NCBI RefSeq assembly: GCF_003428335.1
Contig: NZ_CP031704.1
Span: 4,786,071-4,850,070, forward strand
DNA from: Solimonas sp. K1W22B-7
GTDB lineage: Bacteria > Pseudomonadota > Gammaproteobacteria > Nevskiales > Nevskiaceae
Reading direction: 5' to 3'
DNA: 64,000 nt
Shown here: piece after piece, positions 8,692 to 16,693 of the stretch
How the letters are laid out: the number at the start of each line of letters is the position of its first letter
Position numbering within the stretch: position 1 is the stretch's first letter
Program-made: the position numbers and the translations under genes
Notes under the pieces: model-generated
What the model saw: the letters and a program-made list of their open reading frames with translations, nothing else
What the model was told of the DNA's origin: nothing
The model's database searches: none

Positions 8692-8712
8692 CGATCACCT
8701 TCACCGGGTTGA
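7708..8712 (+). CDS. IS30-family transposase
   Basis: This 334-residue transposase has an N-terminal helix-turn-helix (IRQIAAALDRAPSSISREL, about 27-45) and a DDE catalytic core. The likely triad is Asp178 in HWEADLM, Asp235 in TFDNGTEF and Glu269 in GGVENANGR, the usual IS30 signature. The start is preceded by GAGGG. The reading frame does not stop inside the element: it passes through the right inverted repeat (VLHFKCEST), leaves the IS at 8691 on a codon boundary, and ends after seven host-encoded codons at 8712. The last residues (RSPSPG) are therefore a property of this insertion site. Confidence 0.95.
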   Translation: MGRKSFEQFGIEERCEISRRRQAGESIRQIAAALDRAPSSISRELKRNTGATGYQSVYAGEQARARRWQGSRLLRDAELQARVLEGLRRGWSPEQVSRRLAQQDLQISYESIYRFIAAQIARTNDFSWRLYLPRAKSKRGFRGRKGGSPAEHIQQRVSIEKRPKAAADRRQAGHWEADLMLFARYGQAILTLHERTSRLTAIVRQPSKAAAPVAQTLQALLAPLPPALRRSITFDNGTEFALHYTLHQPLGLQTYFCDPHSPWQKGGVENANGRLRRWLPRGTNVEDLSPDQLLQIAQIYNHTPRKCLGFKTPAEVFAKVLHFKCESTRSPSPG

Positions 8713-9679
8713 CCGCATCGAGCCGGCCCGGCCAGGGCTCTGCGCCCGGCGCACCGTAGGACTGCACGAAGGAGACGCCTGCGGCGCCGAAGGAGTGCCC
8801 GGCGATGCCCAGCCGCCCGCGATCCAGCGCCGCGTGCTCCGGGTTGTAGGCGGTCATCGCGGTGGGATAGGTGCCGGCGCAGTCCTGGTTCCAGGGATAG
8901 GGGTGGGCCGGCGTGGAGCGCAGGAAGTCGATCGCATCCACCAGGCCGAGCCAGAAGGTGCTGGGATCGAGGTTGCCGCCCTGCACCAGGCGCGGCGAGT
9001 AGAGATCGGAGCGGCCTTGCCCACGTGGGTCGCTGGTCAGCACCAGATAGCCCGCACGCACCAGCGCCTGCGCGGCCCACCAGTAGGCCTGCTCTTCGGC
9101 CTGCACCGAGCCGTTCTCGATCACCACCGCCGGCAAGCGTGCGCCGGCCGCCGCGGCACGCGGACGCCAGACATGCCCGGAGATGCGCGCGCATTCGCGG
9201 TCGTAGAACAGCACCGGCGTCACCTGCGCCTCCTGTTCGAAGAACCGCCGGCCATCGGGTCCGTCCACTGCCGGATAGCGGAAGGGATCGCCGACACAGA
9301 ACACACTGCCGCCGGCGCAGACCGGGGTGAGGGGCGTATTGCCGGAACGAGGATCGAACCAGCTGGGGTCGGCGGCCGCGCGCGCCAGCAGGCTTTGCAG
9401 GTTCGCCGCACTCTGCGCCAGCTGCCGGACCTGGAAAGCGGGCTTGAGTCCCTCCAGCGGCGCTTCGCCGAGATGGGCGAAGTTGGCCGCCTCGCACAGC
9501 GTCCACGCGGTGGACGGGAAAGCGGCTTGGTCGCAGCTGCGATCCAGCACCGGCGGTGTCGGCCCGGGAGTGTCATCGGCGCCCGACTCCGGGGCCGAAC
9601 GGTTGCCGCAGGCCGCGAGCAGCAATGAGCTTGCAGACAGGAGGCACAGGGCCCTGACACGGGTGGCAGGTGTTGCCAT
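8692..9679 (-). pseudogene. Exported esterase/lipase lipoprotein, 5' part (split by IS30)
   Basis: This is the N-terminal two thirds of a lipoprotein alpha/beta-hydrolase. It starts at 9679 with a leader ending in LLLAAC-G (lipobox), so the protein would be anchored in the envelope. The nucleophile elbow GIAGHSFGAAG is present, and DPRGQGRSD and GDPFRYP match the intact paralogue at 47055-48623. The frame is interrupted after PVKVI by the IS30 element and would add only a few foreign residues (GWIHI) before stopping. The gene lies 45 bp downstream of the monooxygenase at 9725-11251, consistent with esterase action on a Baeyer-Villiger ester. The fragment lacks the catalytic His and is probably inactive. 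Confidence 0.92.
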
Positions 9680-9724
9680 GGCGAGTTTCCCCTTCGAGAT
9701 GGTCAGACGGATGCGGCCGGGCCA

Positions 9725-11251
9725 CTACTGCGCCCGGAACTCCAGTTCCGGATGCGACACGCTGCCGAACTTGAGCGCGGTGGCATCGCGCAGGTAATCG
9801 TGCAGCGCTATCCAGGGCGCGCGGTCGCCTTGCCGCGGCAGGTTGTCGGCGCCACGGCGCAGGTAGCCGGAGGCGAGGCTGCCGAACACCGTGTCGTCCA
9901 GGCGCCTGACACCCTTGGCGCGCGGGGTGACCACCTTGAGCTTCTTGCGATCCATGTGGGCGATCAGGCGCATGAAATGCTCGCAGACGATGTCCGCCTT
10001 CAGCGTCCACGAGGCGTTGGTGTAGCCGGAGATGGCGAGCAGGTTGGGCACGTCGTTCAGCATCATGCCCTTGTAGAACATGTGCTCCTTGACGACGAAG
10101 GGCTTGCCGTCGATGACGATCTTTACGCCGCCGAACATCTGCACGTTGAGGCCGGTGGCGGTGACGATGATGTCGGCATCGAGGTGCTCGCCGGAGTCGA
10201 GCCGGATGCCGGTTTCATCGAAGGTCTTGATCGTATCGGTGACGATGCGTGCGCTGCCGTTGCGCAGCGCACGGAACAGGTCGCCGTCGGGCACGATGCA
10301 CAGGCGCTCTTCCCAGGGGTTGTAGCTCGGCGTGAAATGCCGGATGTCGACGCTGTCGCCGAGCTGCCGCGACGTCAGCCCCCGGATCAGGCGCTTCACG
10401 ACCTGCGGTTTCCTGCGCGAGGCGACATACAGCGCGCGCTGCAGGCCGATGTTGCGGGCACGCGTGGCGGCGTACAGGAGCTTGACGGGCAGCACACGCG
10501 ACAGCTTTTCCCACAGAGGATCGATCGCCGGCACCGACAGCACATAGGTCGGCGAACGCTGCAGCATCGTCACCTTGGCGCCACCCGCGGCCAGCGAGGG
10601 GACGAGCGTGATGGCGGTCGCGCCGCTGCCGATCACGGTCACTTTCTTGCCCGCGTAGTCGAGGCCTTCGGGCCAGTGCTGCGGATGGACGACCGTGCCC
10701 TTGAAGGCCTCGCGCCCCGGGAAGGCCGGCGTGTAGCCGAAGTCGTAGCTGTAGTAGCCGGTCGCTGCGATCAGGAAGTTCGCGGTATGGGTTTCCTCGG
10801 CACCGATCGCGGTGTTGTAGACCGTGACCGTCCATTGCGCCTTTGCCGAGGACCATTCGGCCCGCGTCACCCTGCGACCGAAGCGGATGTGTTGCGTCAC
10901 TCCGTTCTGTTCCGCCGCCTCGGTCAGGTAACGCTTGATCGAAGCGCCGTCGGACAGGACCCGCGGCTCGCGCCAGGGCCGGAAGTTGAAGCCGAAGGTG
11001 GACATGTCCGAGTCCGAGCGTATGCCCGGATAGCGGAACAGATCCCAGGTGCCGCCGATGGCCTCGCGCCGTTCGAGGATTGCGTAGCTCTTGTGCTTGA
11101 GCCGACGCGCGAGATGGCAGGCGGCGCCGATGCCGGACAGGCCCGCACCGAGGATCAGCACATCGACGTGGCGCTCCTGCGATGCGCCAGGGGCAGCCGC
11201 GGCGGGCGGACTCCGCTCGCGGGTGCTTGCGCGGGCGCTGGATGGCTTCAT
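9725..11251 (-). CDS. Baeyer-Villiger-type flavin monooxygenase (module 1)
   Basis: This 508-residue FAD/NADPH monooxygenase probably inserts oxygen next to a ketone to give an ester or lactone. It has the FAD-binding Rossmann motif GAGLSGIG (35-42), the type I Baeyer-Villiger fingerprint F-x-G-x3-H-x3-W (FKGTVVHPQHW, 183-193), and the second nucleotide-binding motif GSGATA (about 208). I chose the ATG at 11251 because AAGGAG precedes it at good spacing; an in-frame extension to 11341 would cross the operator. It heads a minus-strand unit with the esterase and is divergent from the AraC gene. It is clearly diverged from the module 2 monooxygenase at 49830-51356, so the two may differ in substrate. 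Confidence 0.92.
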   Translation of the reverse strand: MKPSSARASTRERSPPAAAAPGASQERHVDVLILGAGLSGIGAACHLARRLKHKSYAILERREAIGGTWDLFRYPGIRSDSDMSTFGFNFRPWREPRVLSDGASIKRYLTEAAEQNGVTQHIRFGRRVTRAEWSSAKAQWTVTVYNTAIGAEETHTANFLIAATGYYSYDFGYTPAFPGREAFKGTVVHPQHWPEGLDYAGKKVTVIGSGATAITLVPSLAAGGAKVTMLQRSPTYVLSVPAIDPLWEKLSRVLPVKLLYAATRARNIGLQRALYVASRRKPQVVKRLIRGLTSRQLGDSVDIRHFTPSYNPWEERLCIVPDGDLFRALRNGSARIVTDTIKTFDETGIRLDSGEHLDADIIVTATGLNVQMFGGVKIVIDGKPFVVKEHMFYKGMMLNDVPNLLAISGYTNASWTLKADIVCEHFMRLIAHMDRKKLKVVTPRAKGVRRLDDTVFGSLASGYLRRGADNLPRQGDRAPWIALHDYLRDATALKFGSVSHPELEFRAQ

Positions 11252-11313
11252 CTCGGATTCTCCTTGGCGGGCGGTCGCGAGGAGGAATGCTCGTCCAATG
11301 CGCCTTCGGGCGA

Positions 11314-11351
11314 TTGACTTTCGGCGAAAGTGATTTGACATTAGGCGAAAG
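11314..11351 (-). promoter_or_regulatory. Tandem AraC-type operator, module 1 site 3 (divergent)
   Basis: Two direct repeats (TTGACTTTCGGCGAAAG and TTGACATTAGGCGAAAG on the plus strand) have a 21-bp period. The site ends 63 bp upstream of the monooxygenase ATG, with the ATGCTC box at 11287-11292, again 27 bp away. On the other side it ends only 19 bp before the AraC start, so the same site could autoregulate that gene. Confidence 0.8.
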
Positions 11352-11370
11352 GGAAACGGGAGCGGCAGCG

Positions 11371-12387
11371 ATGGCAGGCTTCTTTATCCCCAGCGTGGCG
11401 CTGGGAGGATTGGCCGACCTGCTGCGCGAACTCGGCGGTGACCCGGCCGAACTCGCGGCGAAGCTCGGCATCCCGGCCGAAGCGCTGTACAAGCCGGACA
11501 TCCCGGTCCCGGCCTCGGCGGTCTACCAGTCCTTCGAGCGCGCGGGAGAACTCTGCGGCTGCCGCGACTTCGGCCTGCGCATGTCGAGCCGCACCAGTCT
11601 CGCCATCCTCGGCCCGCTATGGATCCTGCTGCGCAGCGCGGCCACGGTGAGGCAACTGGCCCAGGAGTTGGTTGCCAACGAGGACGTCTTCACGCGTGCC
11701 TCGCGTACCACCCTGGAACCGGTGGGCGACGGCTTGCTGCTGTGCTGGGAGCCGGTCTCCGGCGTCACCGACAGCACCGTGCAGCTCGTCGAGTTCGTGA
11801 TGGCGCTGGCCTGCCATTCCATCCGCACGCATGCCCGCGCCGACTACCAGCCGGTGGACGTGATGTTCCGTCACGCCGCGCCGCCAGACCTGGCCATGCA
11901 CCGCCGTATCTTCGGATCCAACCTGCGCTTCAATCAGGACCGCAGCGGCATCTACCTGGATCGCGCCACGCTGGAGTTGCCGAACGACCTGGCCAGCGGG
12001 CGCACCCGCGCGCTGATGCGATCCGTGCTGCGGCTGGAGGACGACGCGGGCGACCGCGGCATCGCCACGCAGGTCGAGGCCGTGGTGCGCGCGCTGCTGC
12101 CGTTTTCCGCCTGCACCGTGCAGGAGGTCGGCAATGCCCTGGGCCTGAGCGAGCGCACGCTGCAGAACCGCCTGGTCGACGAAGAGCAAAGCTTCAAGGG
12201 CATCAAGGACAAGGTGCGTGCCGACCTGGCAATGAAGTACTTGCGCAGCTCCACGCTCAGTTTGTCCGACATCGCCGGTATTCTCGGCTACTCGGAGTTG
12301 AGTGCCTTCAGCCGCTCATTCAAGCGCTGGCACGGGGTATCAGCCAGTAGCGTCCGCAACCAGTCAGCAAGAAAGCAGGTCAAGTGA
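11371..12387 (+). CDS. AraC-family transcriptional regulator (module 1)
   Basis: This 338-residue regulator has an N-terminal arabinose-binding-type sensing region typical of the OruR/ArgR-like subgroup (about 1-220) and a C-terminal double helix-turn-helix (about 235-330). The second helix-turn-helix, LSDIAGILGYSELSAFSRSFKRWHG, is canonical. The ATG at 11371 gives the expected family length; longer in-frame starts would run through the operator. It is transcribed away from the monooxygenase gene and sits 19 bp from the tandem repeat, so it is the best candidate to bind the three CTTTCG/GTCAA operators at 3808, 7027 and 11314. Binding and ligand are inferred. Confidence 0.92.
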   Translation: MAGFFIPSVALGGLADLLRELGGDPAELAAKLGIPAEALYKPDIPVPASAVYQSFERAGELCGCRDFGLRMSSRTSLAILGPLWILLRSAATVRQLAQELVANEDVFTRASRTTLEPVGDGLLLCWEPVSGVTDSTVQLVEFVMALACHSIRTHARADYQPVDVMFRHAAPPDLAMHRRIFGSNLRFNQDRSGIYLDRATLELPNDLASGRTRALMRSVLRLEDDAGDRGIATQVEAVVRALLPFSACTVQEVGNALGLSERTLQNRLVDEEQSFKGIKDKVRADLAMKYLRSSTLSLSDIAGILGYSELSAFSRSFKRWHGVSASSVRNQSARKQVK

Positions 12388-12623
12388 CTGTCTGCTATGT
12401 GCTGAACTCGGAAGTTGAGTTCCCGAGCGCGGGCGGCAGCTTCCAGCTCGATAGGTGCCCTTCCCTGCACTGACAAGGACTTTCGACGCTAGTCCGCGCC
12501 AGCTTCCGAACGATCCATCTCGATCACGCCAGGCGCCTCAAGGTCCTGAGCAACTGATCGCCTGAAGCGGGACTGCCGGACTCCCCTGATGCCGCTTGCG
12601 ATGGGCTCGGAACGCCGCCCGTC

Positions 12624-14927
12624 TCAACGGCCCTGCCAGTTCGGGGTGCGCTTCTCCAGAAACGCACGCGCACCTTCGCTCACGTCCCGGGTGACGAAAA
12701 GCCGCATCCCGGCCTCGATGCTCCGGCGCGACAGTTCTTCGTCGCTCTCGTCGGCGGAGGCGCGCAGGACCGCGAGGCTCTCCACCACCGCGAGCGGCGC
12801 GTTGGCCGCGACACGGCGCGCCAGGTCCATCGCCGAGTCCAGCACCTGCTCGTCGGCGACCAGCCGATTGACGATGCCGTGCTCATGCGCGACCGTCGCC
12901 GGGATCGGTTCGCCGGTGAGGATGGCGGCGTTGGCGAGATTGCGGGGCATCACCCGCGGCAGGCGCGCCACGCCGTTCGCCGCCGCCAGCAGGCCGCGCT
13001 TGACCTCGGGCAGGCCGAAGGCGCTGCGCTCGCTCGCGACGACCATGTCGCAGGCCAGCACCAGCTCGAACCCGCCGCCGAGTGCCTGGCCGCGCACGGC
13101 AGCAATCCAGGGCTTGCGCCGTTTCGACTGCGTGAAGCCGGCGAAGCCGCCCTCGATCGCGCCCATCTCCTTCATGGCCGCCGGGGTGATGGCCGAGAGA
13201 TCCATCCCCGCACAGAACACCTCCGCATTCGAGGACGCGAGCACCACCGCACGAATGTCCGGATCGTCCTCGGTGGCGCGCACGGCCTCCGCCATCGCCT
13301 GCGCCAGGCGCGGGTTGACGGCGTTGTGCCTGGCCGGACGGTTCAGCGTCACCACGGCGATGTGGCCGTCGAGTTTTTCCAGCAGCACCGGACTGCCGGG
13401 TCCGCCGATGGGGATTTGCGACAGGTCGTCGAAGCTCCAGTGCTGCTGGCCTTCGACGAGGCGGATCGTGCCGGCGAGTCCGACGGGCTCGCGCAGGCCG
13501 TTGACGAGTGCCAGTTGCCCGCGACTGTCCGTGGACGGAATCAGGGCCAGCGTGCGCTGACCCTCAGGCGTGCGCGCGACGATGGTGGCCAGCGCCGGGT
13601 CGCCGCCGGCGTCGTGCTTGAGTACGAAGGACTCGAGCACCGCCGGTCCCTCGTAGTGCTCGGCGATCGCAGGCGAGGGTCCGCGCGCAGCGTCGACCTC
13701 GGCCTGCAGATCGAGATCGCGCGGCGCACCCTGTGGCGGCCGGGTCGCCAGGATCGCGGCGTGATGCTTGGTGACATAGCCGCCGTTGCCGTAAAGCAGG
13801 CCGGTCGTGCCCCGCCCTACTCGGAGCTCACGGACCATCGCCGCGATCGCGTGCGTCATGTAGTTCGCCACCGGGCCGCCGAAGAAGGGCAGGCCGCCGG
13901 TCACGGTCGGCTCCACCCCCTCGCGCAGCGGCCCGAGCGTGCGCAGTGCCAGCTTCGGAATGCAGGGGAAGCAGCTATACAGTTCGACCGCATCCAGGTC
14001 CTGGGCGGTGAGGCCGTTCGCCGACAGCGTGTGGCGCAAGGCCGCTTCCATCGGCGGCGAATGGTCGAAGCGGTCGCGCGCCAGAAAATCCTCGAGATCG
14101 ACTGCCCCTGCGCCGCTCCAGACGTAGACCAGGCGCTGCTCCGGAATGCCGGCGGCCAGGGCCTGGGCGTGGCTCGTCATCAGCACGGCGGCGCCCTGGT
14201 TGACGAACAGCTGCGCGACCATGCGCTTGGTATAGGGGTAAGAGATCGGCCGGTTCTTCGGCGACACCGCGGCGATCTGCTGCGCCGAGTGCGCGGTCCG
14301 ATCCCAGGCGCAAGGATTGTGGCTCGCGGCGAGCGCGTAGCGCTCCCAGAGCGCGGCCGACGCCTGCTGTGCCACTGCTGAGCTCTGGCCCCAGGCTGCC
14401 TGTGTCGCGTTCTCGTAAAGCGTATAGACCTCGGTCGGGTCCGTGAGCCCGTAGCGCGCGGCCAGCGGCGTCACATGGTCGGCGCCTTTCGGCATGCTCG
14501 GCAGCGTCGGTACGGCAGTCCAGCCCTCCGGAAACTTCTTCTGCATCGCCGCCGTACGCAGCGACTGCATCGCTTCGGCGCCGCAGATCAGGACCGTCTT
14601 CGAGCGGCCTTCGGCGATGGCAACGGCCGCGTCCATCAGCAGGCGCACGGGCGAGTCGCCACTGACCTCAGTGTGATTCATCAGCTTTGCAGTGATGCCC
14701 AACGTCGTTGCCGCAAGCGCCGGCAGATCGGGATACGGCCAGGTCACCTGCGGCACCAGGTCGAGGCGGTCCACACGCGCCAGCCAGCCGCCCCCGGCAT
14801 CCTCGTCGGCACGGCGCGCGGCCTGTTCGATCAGGCGCAGCGGTTCCAGTCCCGAGCTGCCACGCTCGGGACGATCGGTGATTTCACCGATACCGATGAT
14901 GACGGGGAGTGAGTCGAGCTTGTTCAT
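12624..14927 (-). CDS. Thiolase-like/crotonase fusion protein
   Basis: This 767-residue protein joins two enzymes. Residues 1-400 are a thiolase-superfamily domain; about 420-505 resemble the extra beta domain of thiolase-like protein 1; 513-767 are a complete enoyl-CoA hydratase/isomerase. The thiolase half has SGDSPVRLL where classical thiolases carry the nucleophilic Cys, but keeps GAEAM and GNGGYVTKHHA. The crotonase half keeps the oxyanion-hole segments FCAGMDL (571-577) and GQALGGGFEL, and Glu641 in FGLPEVKRGL. The start at 14927 (MNKLDSLPV) fits the domain; longer in-frame starts add unrelated sequence. It is last in the operon beginning at 18363. It may act on an enoyl-CoA or in side-chain cleavage; the exact reaction is unknown. 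Confidence 0.9.
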   Translation of the reverse strand: MNKLDSLPVIIGIGEITDRPERGSSGLEPLRLIEQAARRADEDAGGGWLARVDRLDLVPQVTWPYPDLPALAATTLGITAKLMNHTEVSGDSPVRLLMDAAVAIAEGRSKTVLICGAEAMQSLRTAAMQKKFPEGWTAVPTLPSMPKGADHVTPLAARYGLTDPTEVYTLYENATQAAWGQSSAVAQQASAALWERYALAASHNPCAWDRTAHSAQQIAAVSPKNRPISYPYTKRMVAQLFVNQGAAVLMTSHAQALAAGIPEQRLVYVWSGAGAVDLEDFLARDRFDHSPPMEAALRHTLSANGLTAQDLDAVELYSCFPCIPKLALRTLGPLREGVEPTVTGGLPFFGGPVANYMTHAIAAMVRELRVGRGTTGLLYGNGGYVTKHHAAILATRPPQGAPRDLDLQAEVDAARGPSPAIAEHYEGPAVLESFVLKHDAGGDPALATIVARTPEGQRTLALIPSTDSRGQLALVNGLREPVGLAGTIRLVEGQQHWSFDDLSQIPIGGPGSPVLLEKLDGHIAVVTLNRPARHNAVNPRLAQAMAEAVRATEDDPDIRAVVLASSNAEVFCAGMDLSAITPAAMKEMGAIEGGFAGFTQSKRRKPWIAAVRGQALGGGFELVLACDMVVASERSAFGLPEVKRGLLAAANGVARLPRVMPRNLANAAILTGEPIPATVAHEHGIVNRLVADEQVLDSAMDLARRVAANAPLAVVESLAVLRASADESDEELSRRSIEAGMRLFVTRDVSEGARAFLEKRTPNWQGR

Positions 14928-14958
14928 GTGGACACCATGATTGTGCAGGGTTGAAGAA

Positions 14959-15981
14959 TCAGGACCGGCGCAGGCCGGCCGGTGCGTGGGCATCGAGATG
15001 CCTGCGCATGAAATCGGCGATAACGTCCCAGGCGCCGCGTGCTTCGGGGAAAAAGCCAGCGAGCTGGGGAAAGGCGTGCGGCAGGATCGGCCAGACGTCC
15101 GCAGTCGCGGCGACGCCGGCCTCGCGGGCGCGCTGCACGCAGACCAGGCTGTCGTCCAGCAGCACCTCGCTCTCGCCGACCAGGAAATGCAGCGGCGGCA
15201 GGCCGTGGAAATCGCCAAAGATCGGCGAGACTTCCGGATTGCGCGCATCGGTCGTCGGGATGTAGAGACGCAGCATGTGCACCAGGGGCGGGATCGGTAT
15301 GAAGGGATCGCGCCGCCGGTTGCGCCCCCGCGAGGGCGGCGAATGCAGATGGCACAGGTCGGTCATCGGCGACATGGGCACCGCGCAGGCCGGCATCGGC
15401 AAACCCAGTCGCTTCAGGCGCAACAACAATGCGAGCGTCAGATTGCCCCCAGCCGACTCCCCGGCGATCACGATGCGCTCCGGCGAGTGCCCGGCGTCGA
15501 GCAGCGCGCGATAGGCGCGCTCGCAATCGTCGAGCGCAGCCGGAAACGGATGCTGACCGGCGAGACGGTATTCCGGCATGAAGCCGGTCGCCCCAAGTGT
15601 CTGGCAGAGCCAGCCGAACAAGGGGAAATGCGCCCAGGGCGCGATGGGCAGCAGGAAGCCGCCGCCATGCAAATACAGCAATACCGGGCGTTTGCGATCA
15701 CTGAGGTCGCCGATGCCCGCGCCCCCCACGCCGCCAAGCACCGTGTAATCCAGCGGCTGCCCGGACACCTGCTGCGGCCAGCTGCCGGCAAACTCCAACT
15801 GGTAGCGCGCCAGGGCCGGCAATCCGCGCCCCACCCGGTAGGTCAGCCAAGGCCGGAGAAGGAGCGGCATCAAGCGGATCAGCGCACGACTGCGCCAGCC
15901 GATCTTGATGTCGGGATACCGGACCGCGGGAGCTGCCTGGGTCGCGCGCGACGCGGCGCGCGCCAGCAAAACAGTGCTCAT
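14959..15981 (-). CDS. Alpha/beta-hydrolase, hormone-sensitive-lipase type
   Basis: This 340-residue esterase has the HSL-family signature: oxyanion-hole motif HGGGF (in VLLYLHGGGFLLP), nucleophile motif GESAGGN, and a late His in ILPHAFPQLAGF. A DARNPEVSPIFG segment before LVGESEVLLDD carries the usual Asp region. The start at 15981 has AAGGA upstream; a longer frame to 16038 would overlap the preceding gene. It has no obvious signal peptide and is probably cytoplasmic. It lies 22 bp downstream of the DUF4336 gene and 31 bp upstream of the thiolase-crotonase gene. It likely hydrolyses an ester intermediate of the pathway. Confidence 0.9.
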   Translation of the reverse strand: MSTVLLARAASRATQAAPAVRYPDIKIGWRSRALIRLMPLLLRPWLTYRVGRGLPALARYQLEFAGSWPQQVSGQPLDYTVLGGVGGAGIGDLSDRKRPVLLYLHGGGFLLPIAPWAHFPLFGWLCQTLGATGFMPEYRLAGQHPFPAALDDCERAYRALLDAGHSPERIVIAGESAGGNLTLALLLRLKRLGLPMPACAVPMSPMTDLCHLHSPPSRGRNRRRDPFIPIPPLVHMLRLYIPTTDARNPEVSPIFGDFHGLPPLHFLVGESEVLLDDSLVCVQRAREAGVAATADVWPILPHAFPQLAGFFPEARGAWDVIADFMRRHLDAHAPAGLRRS

Positions 15982-16003
15982 TGTTGTTTTTATCCTTGTG
16001 GAC

Positions 16004-16693
16004 TCACAGCCAGGCCATGCCGCGGCGCACGGATTCACGAGCGTCGTCAGTCAGGACTTCGCCGTGCGCCAGGACCAGCCGCTCGAACGGCCATTGCAGC
16101 AGACGATCGATGCTGACGCGCGCCGACCGGCGATCGCGGTAGAGAAAGCGCAGCAAGCGCCCGAAGCCAACCACGCCGTAAAGCCCCTGAAGCTTCAGGT
16201 ACAGACGCGTGGGCGCATGCGGCGAGCCATGGAAGTTCTCCACCAGGTCACAGGCAATCAGGGTGCGCGTAGCCGGGTGATAGAACACGGTTTCGCGGAT
16301 CCAGCAGCCGGCGATGGTCAGCAACTCGAAATCGCCGCCCCAATCGGGGTGTGGTGTCTCCGATAGTTCGGCGCCGAAGGCGAGGTCCTTGCGCTTCGCT
16401 CTCAGCGCGGGCGGCCCATGCAGGATCGCGTCGGGAAACGCGGCGACGGCGGCCGCGGCATAGAGATGATGGAACACGTTCGGACAAACAATATGTCGCA
16501 CCGGCCCCAGCGCATTGATCTCCGCCATCAGCGTTTCCGACATGGGCACCGGTGAGTGCAACAACAGGCTGCCATTCGACAGGCGCACGACCGTCATCCG
16601 CGTGCCGATGTGCATTCCCACCAGGCTGAAGGGCGCCGGCACCGACCAGATGCTGTCGGCGACCCGTTCGACACCGTGTCCGGGATCGCTCAT
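16004..16693 (-). CDS. DUF4336 family protein (metallo-beta-lactamase-like)
   Basis: This 229-residue protein matches the DUF4336 type: WSVPAPFSLVGMHIGTRMTVVRLSNGSLLLHSPVP at the start, PNVFHHLYA in the middle and LVLAHGEVL near the end. The family is related to metallo-beta-lactamase hydrolases, but the usual HxHxDH motif is not obvious here, so catalysis is uncertain. Its ATG overlaps the stop of the acyl-CoA synthetase by 4 bp (ATGA), indicating translational coupling. Its role beside the synthetase and esterase is unknown. Confidence 0.85.
   Translation of the reverse strand: MSDPGHGVERVADSIWSVPAPFSLVGMHIGTRMTVVRLSNGSLLLHSPVPMSETLMAEINALGPVRHIVCPNVFHHLYAAAAVAAFPDAILHGPPALRAKRKDLAFGAELSETPHPDWGGDFELLTIAGCWIRETVFYHPATRTLIACDLVENFHGSPHAPTRLYLKLQGLYGVVGFGRLLRFLYRDRRSARVSIDRLLQWPFERLVLAHGEVLTDDARESVRRGMAWL

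Noticed and set aside
12388-12623. Possible small gene or RNA in the 236-bp gap after the AraC gene
   Set aside because: Only a weak 6-bp hairpin (GAACTC/GAGTTC, near 12401) is visible; no start signal, family match or terminator pattern was convincing.
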